Counted from the stretch's first letter, positions 25,067 through 34,404 are shown. The stretch: DNA of 64,000 nt from JAQIBY01 sp963676165 (GCA_963676165.1 OY781043.1:62001-126000); one strand, 5' to 3'. Translations and numbers: made by a program. The notes: generated by a model not told the origin, from the sequence alone.

Positions 25067-26458
25067 ATGACGAATTTTCAGAAACTTTTTTATTTGATAC
25101 TCATTTTTCCATTATTTCTTACTTCATGTCAGACAACGGATTCCGAAAAGGATGAACCCGAAAATACACAGATTAAGTATGTGTTTTATTTCATAGGAGA
25201 TGGAATGGGATTTTCTCATGTGCAGTTGACCGAAGCTTATTTGCACAGTTTAGACAATGTGGAAAAGCCAGGTTTTAAAACCTTAAGTTTTGACACCTTG
25301 TCAATTCGGGGTATTGCAACTACTCATGCTAACAATCGATTAATTACTGGTTCAGCAGCTGCAGGTACAGCGCTTGCCACAGGACACAAAACCAACATAG
25401 GAAGAATATCAAAATCTCCTGATGGAAACGACAATTACAAGAGCATTGCATATCGATTCCAAGAAGAAGGATTTAAAATCGGAATTGCGACCTCTGTTAG
25501 TATCGATCATGCGACTCCTGCTGTATTTTATGCTAATCAGAATTTGAGAAAATACTATTATAGCATTGGTAGAGACTTGGTTGAAAGTAATTTCAATTTC
25601 TTTGGAGGAGGCGGATTTAAATATGCTGACAGCATAGCTTCAGAAAATTTGTATGATTTAACCAAAGATGCTGGTTATCACATTATTCGTGACGAAATTG
25701 ACACCGATACATTGATGCAATATGATAAATTATTTTTGGTAAATCCGGTATTGGGTGGAGAGGCAGATATGCCGTATGCTATTGATAGAAAATACGATGG
25801 CGGTTATTCTCTTGCTGATATTACACGAGCAGGAATTAAGCAGTTAGACAACGAAAGTGGTTTTTTCTTTATGGTTGAAGGAGGGAAAATTGATTGGGCA
25901 AGTCATGAAAACGATGCTGCAACCATTGTACACGAAGTGATAGATTTTGATCTTGCAGTGCAGGAAGCCTTGGATTTTTATCTTGAACATCCCGATGAAA
26001 CATTGATTGTAATTACTGCAGATCATGAAACTGGAGGATTGTGCTTGGGGAATTCATCCAAAGGGTATGATACAGATTTTGGACTGCTGAAGGATCAAAA
26101 AATGTCCTACTACAGAATTAGTCAATATTTTAAAGATAAATCCAATGATCCGAAGAAAATGAAGGAGCTTTTTGGTATTGATAATTTGAGCGATTGGGAA
26201 TTATCTATGGTACAATCCTCACGCCGACCTCAGGACAATCCTGATTATCACATGGACTACGGATCTTATCACCCATATCTTAAAACATACAATCACATTG
26301 TGAATTTAAGGGCTGGAGTAGGTTTTACAAATTGGAGTCACACAGCTGCTCCTGTTCCTGTTTATGTGATTGGTGGAGAAGCTGACGTTTTTGCAGGGAA
26401 ATACGACAATACCGATATTCCTAAAAAGATTATGGAAACTTGTGGAATAGAGTTTTAA
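25067..26458 (+). CDS. Alkaline phosphatase, lipoprotein
   Basis: 463 aa from ATG 25067; an in-frame GTG three codons upstream is less likely because the ATG begins a standard lipoprotein signal (MTNFQKLFYLILIF, lipobox LTSC at residues 18-21). PhoA-type metallo-phosphomonoesterase that frees phosphate outside the cytoplasm. Metal and catalytic motifs are in order: FIGDGMGF, TGSAAAGTALATGHK (nucleophile Ser), IDHATPA, EGGKIDWASHENDA, ITADHETGG and NWSHTAAPVPV. It is divergent from cysS with a shared 106-nt spacer, and its end abuts the flavin-reductase pseudogene on the other strand. Confidence 0.93.
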   Translation: MTNFQKLFYLILIFPLFLTSCQTTDSEKDEPENTQIKYVFYFIGDGMGFSHVQLTEAYLHSLDNVEKPGFKTLSFDTLSIRGIATTHANNRLITGSAAAGTALATGHKTNIGRISKSPDGNDNYKSIAYRFQEEGFKIGIATSVSIDHATPAVFYANQNLRKYYYSIGRDLVESNFNFFGGGGFKYADSIASENLYDLTKDAGYHIIRDEIDTDTLMQYDKLFLVNPVLGGEADMPYAIDRKYDGGYSLADITRAGIKQLDNESGFFFMVEGGKIDWASHENDAATIVHEVIDFDLAVQEALDFYLEHPDETLIVITADHETGGLCLGNSSKGYDTDFGLLKDQKMSYYRISQYFKDKSNDPKKMKELFGIDNLSDWELSMVQSSRRPQDNPDYHMDYGSYHPYLKTYNHIVNLRAGVGFTNWSHTAAPVPVYVIGGEADVFAGKYDNTDIPKKIMETCGIEF

Positions 26459-26863
26459 TTTTTCATAATGCATTTTATCAAAATCTCGACCAGAAACTGT
26501 TCCCATTTTTCTAAGGACATCTTTGTCTTCGTCATCAAAAAAGCAAAAGGTATAGTAACTACTCTTTTCTGTGTAATTGTGAGTGTGTCGTTGAGGTTTG
26601 ACATAAATATTGCTGACGGGAGTTTCCCAAATCTATCCCCATGAAACAGTCATGATGTTATAATCTTCCAAATTGCCTGCTGCAACTAATGCCCAATCTT
26701 TACCAAAAAGTTCAACAACATTGAAATCAAGAGCTTCCCAATTTGTCTGAACAAACTCACCAGTTTTTTCCAATTTTTCAGGATTGTTAGTTTCTTTCGC
26801 ATTTGCTTGCTTATTGCTGTTATCTGTGCAAGCAAAAAGGCAATGGATTGCAGAAATAATCAT
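26459..26863 (-). pseudogene. Broken flavin reductase-family protein
   Basis: The frame reads ELFGKDWALVAAGNLEDYNI then MTVSWG, a TAG at 26633-26635, then IWETPVSNIYVKPQRHTH and YYTFCFFDDEDKDVLRKMG, SGRDFDKMHYEK. These are FMN-binding split-barrel flavin-reductase motifs in the right order. The stop falls inside the core, the C-terminus is cut off at the phosphatase gene, and the lipoprotein start is damaged (basic KRRSIKHF lies upstream of the only ATG, preceded by ATA). At least three lesions indicate a true pseudogene. Confidence 0.8.
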
Positions 26864-27008
26864 AAAATGCTTTATAGAACGTCTTTTTATGGGTTTGAAT
26901 AAGTAAACAAAAAGAGATAGAAGATGTTCTTAATTCTAGGTGTAAACTTGTTCATTTTGCTATGCTGTGAAGCATGAAAAGGGTTCAGGTTTTCCGACAA
27001 AATCTGAG

Positions 27009-27016
27009 TAGTTTTG
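27009..27016 (+). promoter_or_regulatory. Probable -7 box of ilvE
   Basis: TAGTTTTG fits TAnnTTTG and ends 28 nt before the ilvE ATG, the same layout as groL. No good -33 box. The rest of 26864-27008 holds nothing recognisable. Confidence 0.4.
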
Positions 27017-27044
27017 AAGTGGTGAATTTTAAAAAAGAATTGTT

Positions 27045-28067
27045 ATGACTAATTTGAATTGGTCCGAATTACCATTCGGTTACATAAAAACAAACGCCAA
27101 TGTGCGTGCTTATTACAAAGACGGAAAATGGAGTGATGCTGAAGTATCAACTTCTGAGTACATGAACATCCATATGGCAGCTACTGCATTGCATTATGGA
27201 CAAGAAGCTTTTGAAGGAATGAAAGCTTACCGTGGAAAAGATGGAAAAATTCGAATTTTCCGTTGGGAAGAAAACTGGAAACGTTTGCAAAATTCAGCTC
27301 ATGGTATCATGATGGCTCCTATTCCAAAAGAGCTTTTTAAAAAAATGATGATAGAGGCTATCAAACAAAACCTTGAGTTTGTTCCTCCTTATGGTACTGG
27401 TGCTTCATTGTACATTCGTCCATTGCTTTTCGGGTCAGGTCCTCAAGTTGGTGTTAAACCTGCTGATGAGTACACATTTATGATTTTTGTGTCACCAGTT
27501 GGTCCATATTTCAAAGAAGGATTTAACCCTGTGAAAATTGCGATCGTTCGTGATACTGATCGTGCTGCTCCATTAGGTACAGGAACTTTGAAAGTTGGTG
27601 GTAACTATGCGGCATCGTTGAGAGGTGGTGAAAAAGTGCATGAAGCAGGTTACAGTGCTCCTATGTATTTGGATGCAAAAGAAAAGAAATACATTGATGA
27701 GATTGGTGCTGCAAACTTCTTTGGGATAAAAGGAGACACTTATGTTACTCCACAATCAACTTCTATTCTTCCATCGATCACCAATAAGAGCTTAATTGAG
27801 TTGGCTGAATACCTTGGTTACAAAACTGAGCGTCGTCCAGTTCCAGAAACTGAACTTAAAGAGTTTGATGAAGTTGGTGCTTGCGGTACTGCTGCGATCA
27901 TCGCTCCAATTGGTGAAATTAAAGATCTTGATACTGGTGAAGTGTATAACTTCTGTTCTGATGGAAAACCAGGTAAAGTTTCAACTAAACTGTATGAAAC
28001 CCTTTTGGCTATTCAGTTTGGTGATCACGAAGATCCATTTGGATGGGTTGAAGTTTTAGATATTTAA
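27045..28067 (+). CDS. ilvE: Branched-chain amino acid aminotransferase
   Basis: 340 aa, fold type IV PLP enzyme that transaminates leucine, isoleucine and valine with 2-oxoglutarate in the cytosol. Lys183 in GTLKVGGNYAAS is the PLP lysine. Other family blocks are ALHYGQEAFEGMKAYRGKDG, LYIRPLLFGSG, YLDAKEKKYIDEIGAANFF and EVGACGTAAIIAPIG. Length and both ends are normal for the long (about 340-aa) form. It stands alone, away from other ilv genes, with its own promoter and a strong terminator. Confidence 0.96.
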   Translation: MTNLNWSELPFGYIKTNANVRAYYKDGKWSDAEVSTSEYMNIHMAATALHYGQEAFEGMKAYRGKDGKIRIFRWEENWKRLQNSAHGIMMAPIPKELFKKMMIEAIKQNLEFVPPYGTGASLYIRPLLFGSGPQVGVKPADEYTFMIFVSPVGPYFKEGFNPVKIAIVRDTDRAAPLGTGTLKVGGNYAASLRGGEKVHEAGYSAPMYLDAKEKKYIDEIGAANFFGIKGDTYVTPQSTSILPSITNKSLIELAEYLGYKTERRPVPETELKEFDEVGACGTAAIIAPIGEIKDLDTGEVYNFCSDGKPGKVSTKLYETLLAIQFGDHEDPFGWVEVLDI

Positions 28068-28086
28068 GATAAACGAAATACGTGTG

Positions 28087-28122
28087 AAATAGTGTCTTTC
28101 GAAAGATTGACACTATTTTTTT
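28087..28122 (+). terminator. Rho-independent terminator of ilvE
   Basis: AATAGTGTC, loop with an inner CTTTCGAAAG palindrome, GACACTATT followed by a run of T's. It lies 20 nt after the ilvE stop. Confidence 0.9.
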
Positions 28123-28201
28123 GATGTGTGATTCTAGGATCAAATGAATTACAAAAATTTGTTCCAGAGTTTTAATTTGTAAATTATTGTAGCTTTTGGC
28201 G

Positions 28202-28230
28202 TGATTTTTTGCTTTTTTATGCAAAAATCA
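28202..28230. repeat. Hairpin between ilvE and the TM2 gene
   Basis: TGATTTTTTGC and GCAAAAATCA pair with one bulged T across an 8-nt T-rich loop. It may end minus-strand transcription from the polysaccharide genes, though a T-tail is not obvious. Confidence 0.35.
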
Positions 28231-28277
28231 TGATCAAAAGCGAACTTGATACTATGTTGAGCATTTAAAATAAAAAC

Positions 28278-28694
28278 TTATAACCACATGATAATCTGAG
28301 GGTTGTCGCAGTATTTGTTTAGGTCTTTGGTGAAAATGATAACAACCAAATCAGCAACCGGAAGCACACCTAATCCACCACCGAGCGTTAAAGCATAGAC
28401 AACAGGAACATATGGTTTCGTTCCCAAATAAATACGATGACCACCTAATGGACCAGTTAAGAGGTCTGCTGCTATTGCAATAAGTTTGTTTCGCTTCTTT
28501 TTAAGCGGGGTGTCAGGATCTGATAAAATGATGTTGTATTGTCCTAATCGGACAGTGTCTGTGGGAGAAAAAACAAACTCTTGACTGTATTCTTGCGTGT
28601 CCAAAATTATAATTTCAACCTGCTCTGATCGTACTGTTTGTGCAATCAGAAACAACGAAACAAAGAAGATGATATTTTTGCTAAGACGCATCAT
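28278..28694 (-). CDS. TM2 domain protein
   Basis: 138 aa with an N-terminal signal peptide (MRLSKNIIFFVSLFLIAQTV) and a C-terminal TM2 module: the signature GPLGGHRIYLGTKPY followed by two membrane segments (VPVVYALTLGGGLGVLPVAD, LVVIIFTKD). TM2 proteins are small membrane proteins of unknown biochemical role. Its ATG overlaps the TGA of the phosphatase gene upstream by 4 nt (ATGA), so it is the last gene of the galE-rfbB-phosphatase unit. A role in envelope or polysaccharide biology is inferred only from that position. Confidence 0.8.
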   Translation of the reverse strand: MMRLSKNIIFFVSLFLIAQTVRSEQVEIIILDTQEYSQEFVFSPTDTVRLGQYNIILSDPDTPLKKKRNKLIAIAADLLTGPLGGHRIYLGTKPYVPVVYALTLGGGLGVLPVADLVVIIFTKDLNKYCDNPQIIMWL

Positions 28695-29437
28695 AGAAAG
28701 GGGTTTCTTACACCTTTTTGTAAAACAGTTTGTACGATTGGCAACTCAATGCTTTGGTTCAATAAGCTGACAGACCTTGCATCATGTGCATCAGAACCAA
28801 GGAAATCTATCCAACCATTTTTTGCTAGCATTTGAAATATTCTTTGTGGGATTACTCCATAGGCACCTGAGGCTGCATGAATGTTCGATTGAAATAAATA
28901 TCCAATGCTGCGAAGTCTTTCAAATAGACTGGCATTTCCGTGCCAATATTCATAACGTTCAGGATGTGCAACAACTGGTTGGTATCCTTTTTCAGTCAGT
29001 AAATTAAAAACCCTGTCAACACCAACGGGAGGGAGGTTGAAAGAGAATTCAACTAATACATAACGTTCAGATCCAAAGCTAATAATGTCATCTTTTTTTA
29101 TGAGCGCGAGAAATTCATTGTCAAGATGATATTCTGCGGCAAATTCAACCTGAAGATGCAGATTTTCCGCTTCCATGCCTTTCATCAGCTCATTATATGC
29201 AGATTGTATGCTGTCACGGGTATTGCGGTAACGGTCGGAATGAATATGCGGGCTGCAGATAATTTTCGTATAGCCAAGCCGGATAAATGCCTTTACCATC
29301 TCCAGGCTTTCATCTATGTTCGCTGCCCCGTCATCAATTCCGGGCAATACATGGGAATGAATATCCGTTTGCAAACGCATAACAGGCATATCAACGCCAT
29401 GGTTCAATTTCTGTTTTCTACGTCCGAATAATCCCAT
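28691..29437 (-). CDS. CpsB/CapC-type (YwqE-like) PHP tyrosine phosphatase
   Basis: 248 aa. A PHP-fold metal-dependent protein-tyrosine phosphatase; relatives act on tyrosine kinases that control capsule or exopolysaccharide export. Metal-site motifs are DIHSHVLPGIDDGA (about 25-38), CSPHIHSDRY, EFAAEYHLD, VAHPERYEYW and LGSDAHDARS. It begins 6 nt after rfbB and overlaps the TM2 gene by 4 nt. By eye, base composition changes inside this gene: the 3' half (below about 29.1 kb) is AT-rich like ilvE, while the 5' half and the genes beyond it are richer in CCGG-type words. Confidence 0.87.
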   Translation of the reverse strand: MGLFGRRKQKLNHGVDMPVMRLQTDIHSHVLPGIDDGAANIDESLEMVKAFIRLGYTKIICSPHIHSDRYRNTRDSIQSAYNELMKGMEAENLHLQVEFAAEYHLDNEFLALIKKDDIISFGSERYVLVEFSFNLPPVGVDRVFNLLTEKGYQPVVAHPERYEYWHGNASLFERLRSIGYLFQSNIHAASGAYGVIPQRIFQMLAKNGWIDFLGSDAHDARSVSLLNQSIELPIVQTVLQKGVRNPFL

Positions 29438-29443
29438 GAAGAT

Positions 29444-30499
29444 CTACCGGTTTTCATACATATTCTGATAATATTCCTGGTAAGCTCCGGAAACAATGCG
29501 GTCCATCCATTCCTGATTTTTTAGATACCAGTCCACAGTCAGTTCCAGGCCTTCCTCAAACTGAAGGGACGGTTGCCAATCCAGTTCCTTCTGTATTTTA
29601 GACGAATCAATAGCATAACGCAGATCATGCCCGGCACGGTCTTTTACAAAGGTAATCAGAGAAGCAGAAGTGCCCTCTTTACGGCCAAGTTTTTTATCCA
29701 TAAGCTTGCAGAGCAAATGAATCATGTCCAGATTTGTCCACTCGTTGTTACCTCCGATATTATAGGTTTCTCCATCCTTACCCTTGTTAAAGACAGCTTC
29801 AATGGCAGATGCATGATCTTTAACAAAAAACCAGTCACGAATATTATCTCCTTTTCCATATATTGGAATGGGTTTCATATTACGGATATTGTTGATAGCC
29901 AAAGGCAACAGCTTTTCAGGAAACTGATTTGGGCCGTAATTGTTAGAGCAATTGGAAATCACCACCGGCAACTTATAAGTATTATGATAAGCTCTGACAA
30001 GATGATCGGAACTTGCTTTGGATGCAGAATAGGGAGATTTGGGATCATAAGCCGTTTCTTCTGTAAAGAAACCGGTTTCACCAAGCGATCCGTAAACCTC
30101 GTCTGTGGAAACGTGGTAAAAACGTTTGCCTTCAAAATTCCCGTCCCAGGCTTTTTTCGCATGATTCAACAGGTTAACCGTCCCGACAATGTTTGTCCTG
30201 ATAAACTCCATCGGGTTGGTTATGCTTCTGTCCACATGTGACTCTGCCGCGAGATGGATCACTCCGTCAATGGGATATTTACTAAAAATTTCAGAGATGA
30301 ACTTCTCGTCAGCGATATCGCCTTTTTCAAACACGTAATTTTTTGCAGAATCGACATCACTGAGGTTTTCAAGATTTCCGGCATAGGTAAGTTTATCAAG
30401 ATTGACAATCAGCGTATCCGGGTAATTGACAACAAAACGTCTGATCACATGAGAGCCGATAAATCCGGCACCCCCGGTAATTAAAATGCATTTATTCAT
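29444..30499 (-). CDS. rfbB: dTDP-glucose 4,6-dehydratase
   Basis: 351 aa from ATG 30497-30499 (MNKCILITGGAGFIGSHV), which puts the Rossmann GGAGFIGS motif near residue 10 as in the family; the longer frame to 30541 only reads into galE. NAD-dependent short-chain dehydrogenase that makes dTDP-4-keto-6-deoxyglucose for deoxysugars. Other motifs are HLAAESHVDRSI, VSTDEVYGSLG, the YSASKASSDH active site (YxxxK), SNCSNNYGP and GKGDNIRDWFFVKDHA. Its start overlaps the galE stop by 8 nt, so the two are coupled. rfbA, rfbC and rfbD are not in the window. Confidence 0.96.
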   Translation of the reverse strand: MNKCILITGGAGFIGSHVIRRFVVNYPDTLIVNLDKLTYAGNLENLSDVDSAKNYVFEKGDIADEKFISEIFSKYPIDGVIHLAAESHVDRSITNPMEFIRTNIVGTVNLLNHAKKAWDGNFEGKRFYHVSTDEVYGSLGETGFFTEETAYDPKSPYSASKASSDHLVRAYHNTYKLPVVISNCSNNYGPNQFPEKLLPLAINNIRNMKPIPIYGKGDNIRDWFFVKDHASAIEAVFNKGKDGETYNIGGNNEWTNLDMIHLLCKLMDKKLGRKEGTSASLITFVKDRAGHDLRYAIDSSKIQKELDWQPSLQFEEGLELTVDWYLKNQEWMDRIVSGAYQEYYQNMYENR

Positions 30500-31529
30500 A
30501 TTGATTGGATTTTCTGTATTTAACTTCCCAGTTCCAGGCACTGGCTATGGTTTCTTCAAGTGTTTTTTCAGCTTTCCAGCCAAGAATTTTATTGGCTTTT
30601 TCCGTATCGGCATAAACAACGGGCACATCCCCGGTGCGGCGGTCTGCAATGCAATACCGGAGTTTCATACCGGCAACCTTTTCAAATGTTTTAACCATTT
30701 CAAGCACGGAAACACCGCGTCCGGTTCCCAGGTTAAAATACTCATAAGGGCTTTCATTTTGTTTTCCCAGTAAGCGTTCAACCGCAATAACGTGGGCTTT
30801 AGCAAGATCTACCACATCAATATAATCACGAATGCAGGTTCCGTCCGGCGTGTCATAATCGTTTCCAAAAATTTTCAACTCGTCCCTTATTCCAAGAGCT
30901 GTCTGGGTAATAAAAGGCATGAGGTTATTGGGAATACCCTGGGGTAATTCACCGATTTCACCCCGGGGATGAGCCCCAATCGGGTTAAAATAACGCAACG
31001 CTATACAATTCATCCCTCCGGTATTAACCACATCCCGGATAATTTCTTCAGATATCCGCTTTGTATTACCATAGGGAGACATGGCTTCTTTTATTTTTGC
31101 TTCTTCATCCACAGGTAAAACATCAGGATTCCCATAAACCGTACATGAAGAGCTAAACACAAGGTTTTTTGCCCCTGTGCCTGTCATCTCTGACAGAAGA
31201 TTCATCAATGATTTAAGGTTGTTATCGTAATACATGAGAGGTTTCTCATGGGATTCTCCAACTGCTTTAAAAGCGGCAAAATGGATACAGGCTGAAATAT
31301 CCGGATGCTCCCGAAAAAGTGTCCTGATGTCTGACTCTTTCCGCATATCAAGTTCATGAAAATACGGCCGGGTTCCACATATCTTCTCAATTCCGTCAAG
31401 GCTCACAGGCGTTGAATTGGAAAAATTATCAATAATTACCACTTCAAAGCCGGCATTAATCAACTCTACAGCCGTATGAGACCCAATATATCCGGTGCCT
31501 CCTGTTACAAGTATTTTTGTTTTCTTCAT
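30492..31529 (-). CDS. galE: UDP-glucose 4-epimerase
   Basis: 345 aa, NAD-dependent interconversion of UDP-glucose and UDP-galactose. Motifs are VTGGTGYIGSHTAVELI at the N-terminus, IDNFSNS, HFAAFKAVGES, FSSSCTVYG, the catalytic YGNTK (YxxxK), RYFNPIGAHP, GTCIRDYIDVVDLA and FNLGTGRGVSVLEM. Length is normal. It is the first gene of the galE-rfbB-phosphatase-TM2 unit, whose products would supply and control surface glycan synthesis. The 106-nt gap to the histidine kinase gene upstream holds no clear promoter box. Confidence 0.96.
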   Translation of the reverse strand: MKKTKILVTGGTGYIGSHTAVELINAGFEVVIIDNFSNSTPVSLDGIEKICGTRPYFHELDMRKESDIRTLFREHPDISACIHFAAFKAVGESHEKPLMYYDNNLKSLMNLLSEMTGTGAKNLVFSSSCTVYGNPDVLPVDEEAKIKEAMSPYGNTKRISEEIIRDVVNTGGMNCIALRYFNPIGAHPRGEIGELPQGIPNNLMPFITQTALGIRDELKIFGNDYDTPDGTCIRDYIDVVDLAKAHVIAVERLLGKQNESPYEYFNLGTGRGVSVLEMVKTFEKVAGMKLRYCIADRRTGDVPVVYADTEKANKILGWKAEKTLEETIASAWNWEVKYRKSNQYE

Positions 31530-31635
31530 TGATTTCAGATTTCAAAGCTTAAAACTATAAAAAAATCATCAATGCAGGTTGTTGATTTTTAACAATCACT
31601 CATCCGGGATAAAAGTATCTGCTCCTGAACAATAC

Positions 31636-32991
31636 TTATTTTGTATTCCGGGGAAACTGAAGGCTGAACCGGGTACCTTTCCCCAATACAGAGTGGCAGA
31701 TGATCCTGCCATTGTGCATTTGCATAATCTGACGGGACAAACTCAGTCCTATACCATTCCCTTTTTCTTTGGTGGTAAAAAACGGGACAAATATTTCGGA
31801 CTGTTTCTCTACAGGTATCCCGCAGCCATTATCAATTACTCTTATTTCCGTTTTGTCTCCCATCTGCTCAGATTCAATCAGGATCTCTCCCTCTTTAGAA
31901 TCGCCTATCGCTTCAATGGAATTTTTGATCAAATTCCCAAGAACCTGGGATATTTGATTTTCATCCAGTAAAATTTCACATGAAAACGAGTTACAATGAT
32001 TTTTAATGCTGATGTTTTTATGCAGGCCATCGTAAAGAAGCATTACCCTGTCAATCAGAGTATTAATATTAACATTTTTTTTATTGGGCTTGGGTAATGT
32101 CGTAAGCTGACGGTAAGATTCCACAAATTGAATAATGCCCTGCCCTTGTTCTTTAATGATCTCAAACCCCTGGATCGTGCGTTCAATCATCGGCTTATCT
32201 ACCTGTCCCGGGTCAATAGCACTACCATCCTGTTTGAAAGAGTTGCTCAATGTATCAGAAAGCGAAACAACCGGTGCAATGGAATTCATCATCTCATGGG
32301 TAAGCACACGTATAAGTTTTATCCACGAATCAGTTTCTTTGGCATCCAGTTCCCGTTTTATATCCTGGATTGTAAGCAGGTGAAGATGCTGGCCCTGATT
32401 CTTAATGTCTGTACTTCTGACCAGTAAATCAATCTCTCCCCCGGGGGTCTGAACCTGAATATTCTTTTGCCCGTTATCTCCAAAAGTTTTCAGTTTCTGA
32501 TATAAACTCTGGCTTACATTCTGAATTTGTCTGAGGTGTGTCAGTTGTTGCATTCCCAGAATTTTTTTCACCTCCCGGTTGGCATGTATAATGTGCTCAT
32601 TTTCATCATATGTCAGGACTCCGGTTTCCAGTTGTTCAATGAGTTTCTTGAAATATTGCTCCTGCTGGTAATTGGAAATTACAATATCCTGGATCTGCCG
32701 GTTAACACGGTTCAGGTTCTGAACAAGTTCCCTGGTAATCTTATTTTCTCCTTTGGAAGGAATATTCAGACTGAAGTCCTCATTACGGACAGCTTCAAAA
32801 AAATAGGCAATTTGTGCATTAATTTTGTTTTGATAACGAATTGCTGAAATAACGGAAAAAATCAGAAGCAAGGCAGAAACTCCGATGAGAAAAGGGGAAT
32901 AATGCTTCAGAATCACCACGCTAAGAACTGCAGCAAAACCAGCAATAATTATAATGCGGAGCGTAACATTAAAAAGATAAGATCGGTTCAT
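31636..32991 (-). CDS. NtrY-like sensor histidine kinase
   Basis: 451 aa. Two N-terminal membrane helices (about 9-29 and 32-50), a HAMP/helical linker, a PAS-like domain at about 115-210 (LIEQLETGVLTYDENEHIIH), then a HisKA-type helix with His232 in VLTHEMMNSIAPV. The ATPase domain has the N box (QVLGNLIKNSIEA), G1 (VIDNGCGIP), F box (FVPFFTTK) and G2 (GNGIGLSLSRQIM). There is almost no periplasmic loop, so it probably senses the membrane or cytosol. It overlaps the response-regulator stop by 4 nt (ATGA), so the two form a pair. The pair is divergent from the efflux operon at 34.5 kb, its likely target. Confidence 0.93.
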   Translation of the reverse strand: MNRSYLFNVTLRIIIIAGFAAVLSVVILKHYSPFLIGVSALLLIFSVISAIRYQNKINAQIAYFFEAVRNEDFSLNIPSKGENKITRELVQNLNRVNRQIQDIVISNYQQEQYFKKLIEQLETGVLTYDENEHIIHANREVKKILGMQQLTHLRQIQNVSQSLYQKLKTFGDNGQKNIQVQTPGGEIDLLVRSTDIKNQGQHLHLLTIQDIKRELDAKETDSWIKLIRVLTHEMMNSIAPVVSLSDTLSNSFKQDGSAIDPGQVDKPMIERTIQGFEIIKEQGQGIIQFVESYRQLTTLPKPNKKNVNINTLIDRVMLLYDGLHKNISIKNHCNSFSCEILLDENQISQVLGNLIKNSIEAIGDSKEGEILIESEQMGDKTEIRVIDNGCGIPVEKQSEIFVPFFTTKEKGNGIGLSLSRQIMQMHNGRIICHSVLGKGTRFSLQFPRNTK

Positions 32992-34355
32992 CGTATGCCA
33001 AGTTTTTTCATTTTGTTGTATAAAGTTTGCCTTGTTATACCAAGTTCTTCAGCAGCAGAGCTGATGTTCCCGGGGTTTTTCTCTAAAGCCATTCGTATCA
33101 TACGGCTTTCCATGTCTTCTAAGTTCAGGTTATCACTAATCAGATTCTGAGTCTGATTATTCCGGAAATAGAAGTCTTCAGCTTTTAGGACTCTCCCGTC
33201 GCTGAGAATAACCGCTTTTTCCATTGTATGTTCCAGTTCACGAACATTTCCCGGCCAATTATGGCTCATGATCTTTTCCTGTGCCTCGCTATTCAGCCTT
33301 ATCGGTGGTTTGTCATATTTCCGGGTGTATTTATCCAAGAAATAATTGCCCAATAAAATAATATCATTTCCCCGTTGGCGTAAGGGAGGGATTTCAACCT
33401 GGATTGTATTTATCCGATACAACAGATCTTCCCTGAAAATTCCGTCCAGAACCATCTGATCCGGATTTTTATTGGTTGCACATATTAACCGGATATCAAC
33501 CGCCACCGGTTCATTGGAGCCTATTTTACAGACTTCCCTGTTTTGCAGAACTGCAAGTAACTTGGACTGCAGGTGTAGTGGAAGATTTCCTATTTCATCG
33601 AGAAACAGGCTTCCCTTACCGGCAAGTTCAAATTTTCCGGTACGTGTTTCTTTTGCATCCGTAAATGCACCTTTAACATGGCCGAACAGCTCACTTTCAA
33701 AAAGAGTTTCACTGACAGCCCCCATATCCACACTTATCATTAATTCATTACTTCGTTTTGACAATCGATGTATCTCTCTTGCTATCAACTCCTTACCAGT
33801 ACCATTTTCTCCCGTTATTAAAATATTGGTATCTGTCTTTGCTACCTTCTGTACCAATTTCAGAACTTTTATCAACTCAGGTGAAGTGCCGATTATCCGG
33901 CTTTCCGTGGGATTACTGTTTCGTTTGATCTCCCGGCTTTCGGTTCGCAACGTTTTAATCTCCTTTCGCGAACGGCTGAGTTGCATTGCGGAATGAACCG
34001 TGGCCTTTAACTTGGTATTATCCCAGGGTTTCAGAATAAAATCACTTGCACCTGATTTCAATGCGCTGACCGCCAGTTCTACGTCTCCGTAAGCTGTAAT
34101 CATAACTACCGATAGTTCAGGGAAATTTTTATTTATCTGTCTCAACCAATAAATTCCCTCGTTCCCGGTGTTAATTCCCGCACTGAAATTCATATCAAGC
34201 AGAACCACATCAAACAATGATTCCTTTAAAGTCGAGAGTATAAGATTCGGATTACTCAGACACCTGACATTATACCGCTCCGAAGTCAGAAGAAATTCCA
34301 AGGCTGTTAATACACTTTTGTTGTCGTCAACAATGAGAATATTTCCGTTTTGCAT
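32988..34355 (-). CDS. NtrC-family sigma-54-dependent response regulator
   Basis: 455 aa from ATG 34353-34355 (MQNGNILIVDDNKS); the frame is open to 34466 but the added 37 residues precede the receiver fold and are not part of the family. Receiver domain: Asp10/Asp11, phospho-acceptor Asp54 (VVLLDMNF), Lys109. AAA+ domain: GENGTGKELIAREI (Walker A), the sigma-54-contacting GAFTDA loop, GSLFLDEIGNLP (Walker B) and an R-finger region. Fis-type HTH at the end: NISSAAEELGITRQTLYNKM. Expected to activate sigma-54 promoters, probably the divergent TolC/HlyD/ABC operon, though I found no convincing -24/-12 element there. Confidence 0.95.
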   Translation of the reverse strand: MQNGNILIVDDNKSVLTALEFLLTSERYNVRCLSNPNLILSTLKESLFDVVLLDMNFSAGINTGNEGIYWLRQINKNFPELSVVMITAYGDVELAVSALKSGASDFILKPWDNTKLKATVHSAMQLSRSRKEIKTLRTESREIKRNSNPTESRIIGTSPELIKVLKLVQKVAKTDTNILITGENGTGKELIAREIHRLSKRSNELMISVDMGAVSETLFESELFGHVKGAFTDAKETRTGKFELAGKGSLFLDEIGNLPLHLQSKLLAVLQNREVCKIGSNEPVAVDIRLICATNKNPDQMVLDGIFREDLLYRINTIQVEIPPLRQRGNDIILLGNYFLDKYTRKYDKPPIRLNSEAQEKIMSHNWPGNVRELEHTMEKAVILSDGRVLKAEDFYFRNNQTQNLISDNLNLEDMESRMIRMALEKNPGNISSAAEELGITRQTLYNKMKKLGIR

Positions 34356-34370
34356 CTTACTGATTTTTAT

Positions 34371-34378
34371 CAAAAATA
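34371..34378 (-). promoter_or_regulatory. Possible -7 box of the response regulator-kinase pair
   Basis: TATTTTTG on the minus strand fits TAnnTTTG, 16 nt upstream of the ATG at 34355, which would leave a very short leader. No -33 box at standard spacing. Confidence 0.25.
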
Positions 34379-34404
34379 AAACGTTTTTTACCCCAAACCG
34401 ACAG

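Noticed and set aside
31579..31971. A 130-codon plus-strand frame
   Set aside because: It lies mostly antisense to the well-supported histidine kinase gene and has no recognisable motif.
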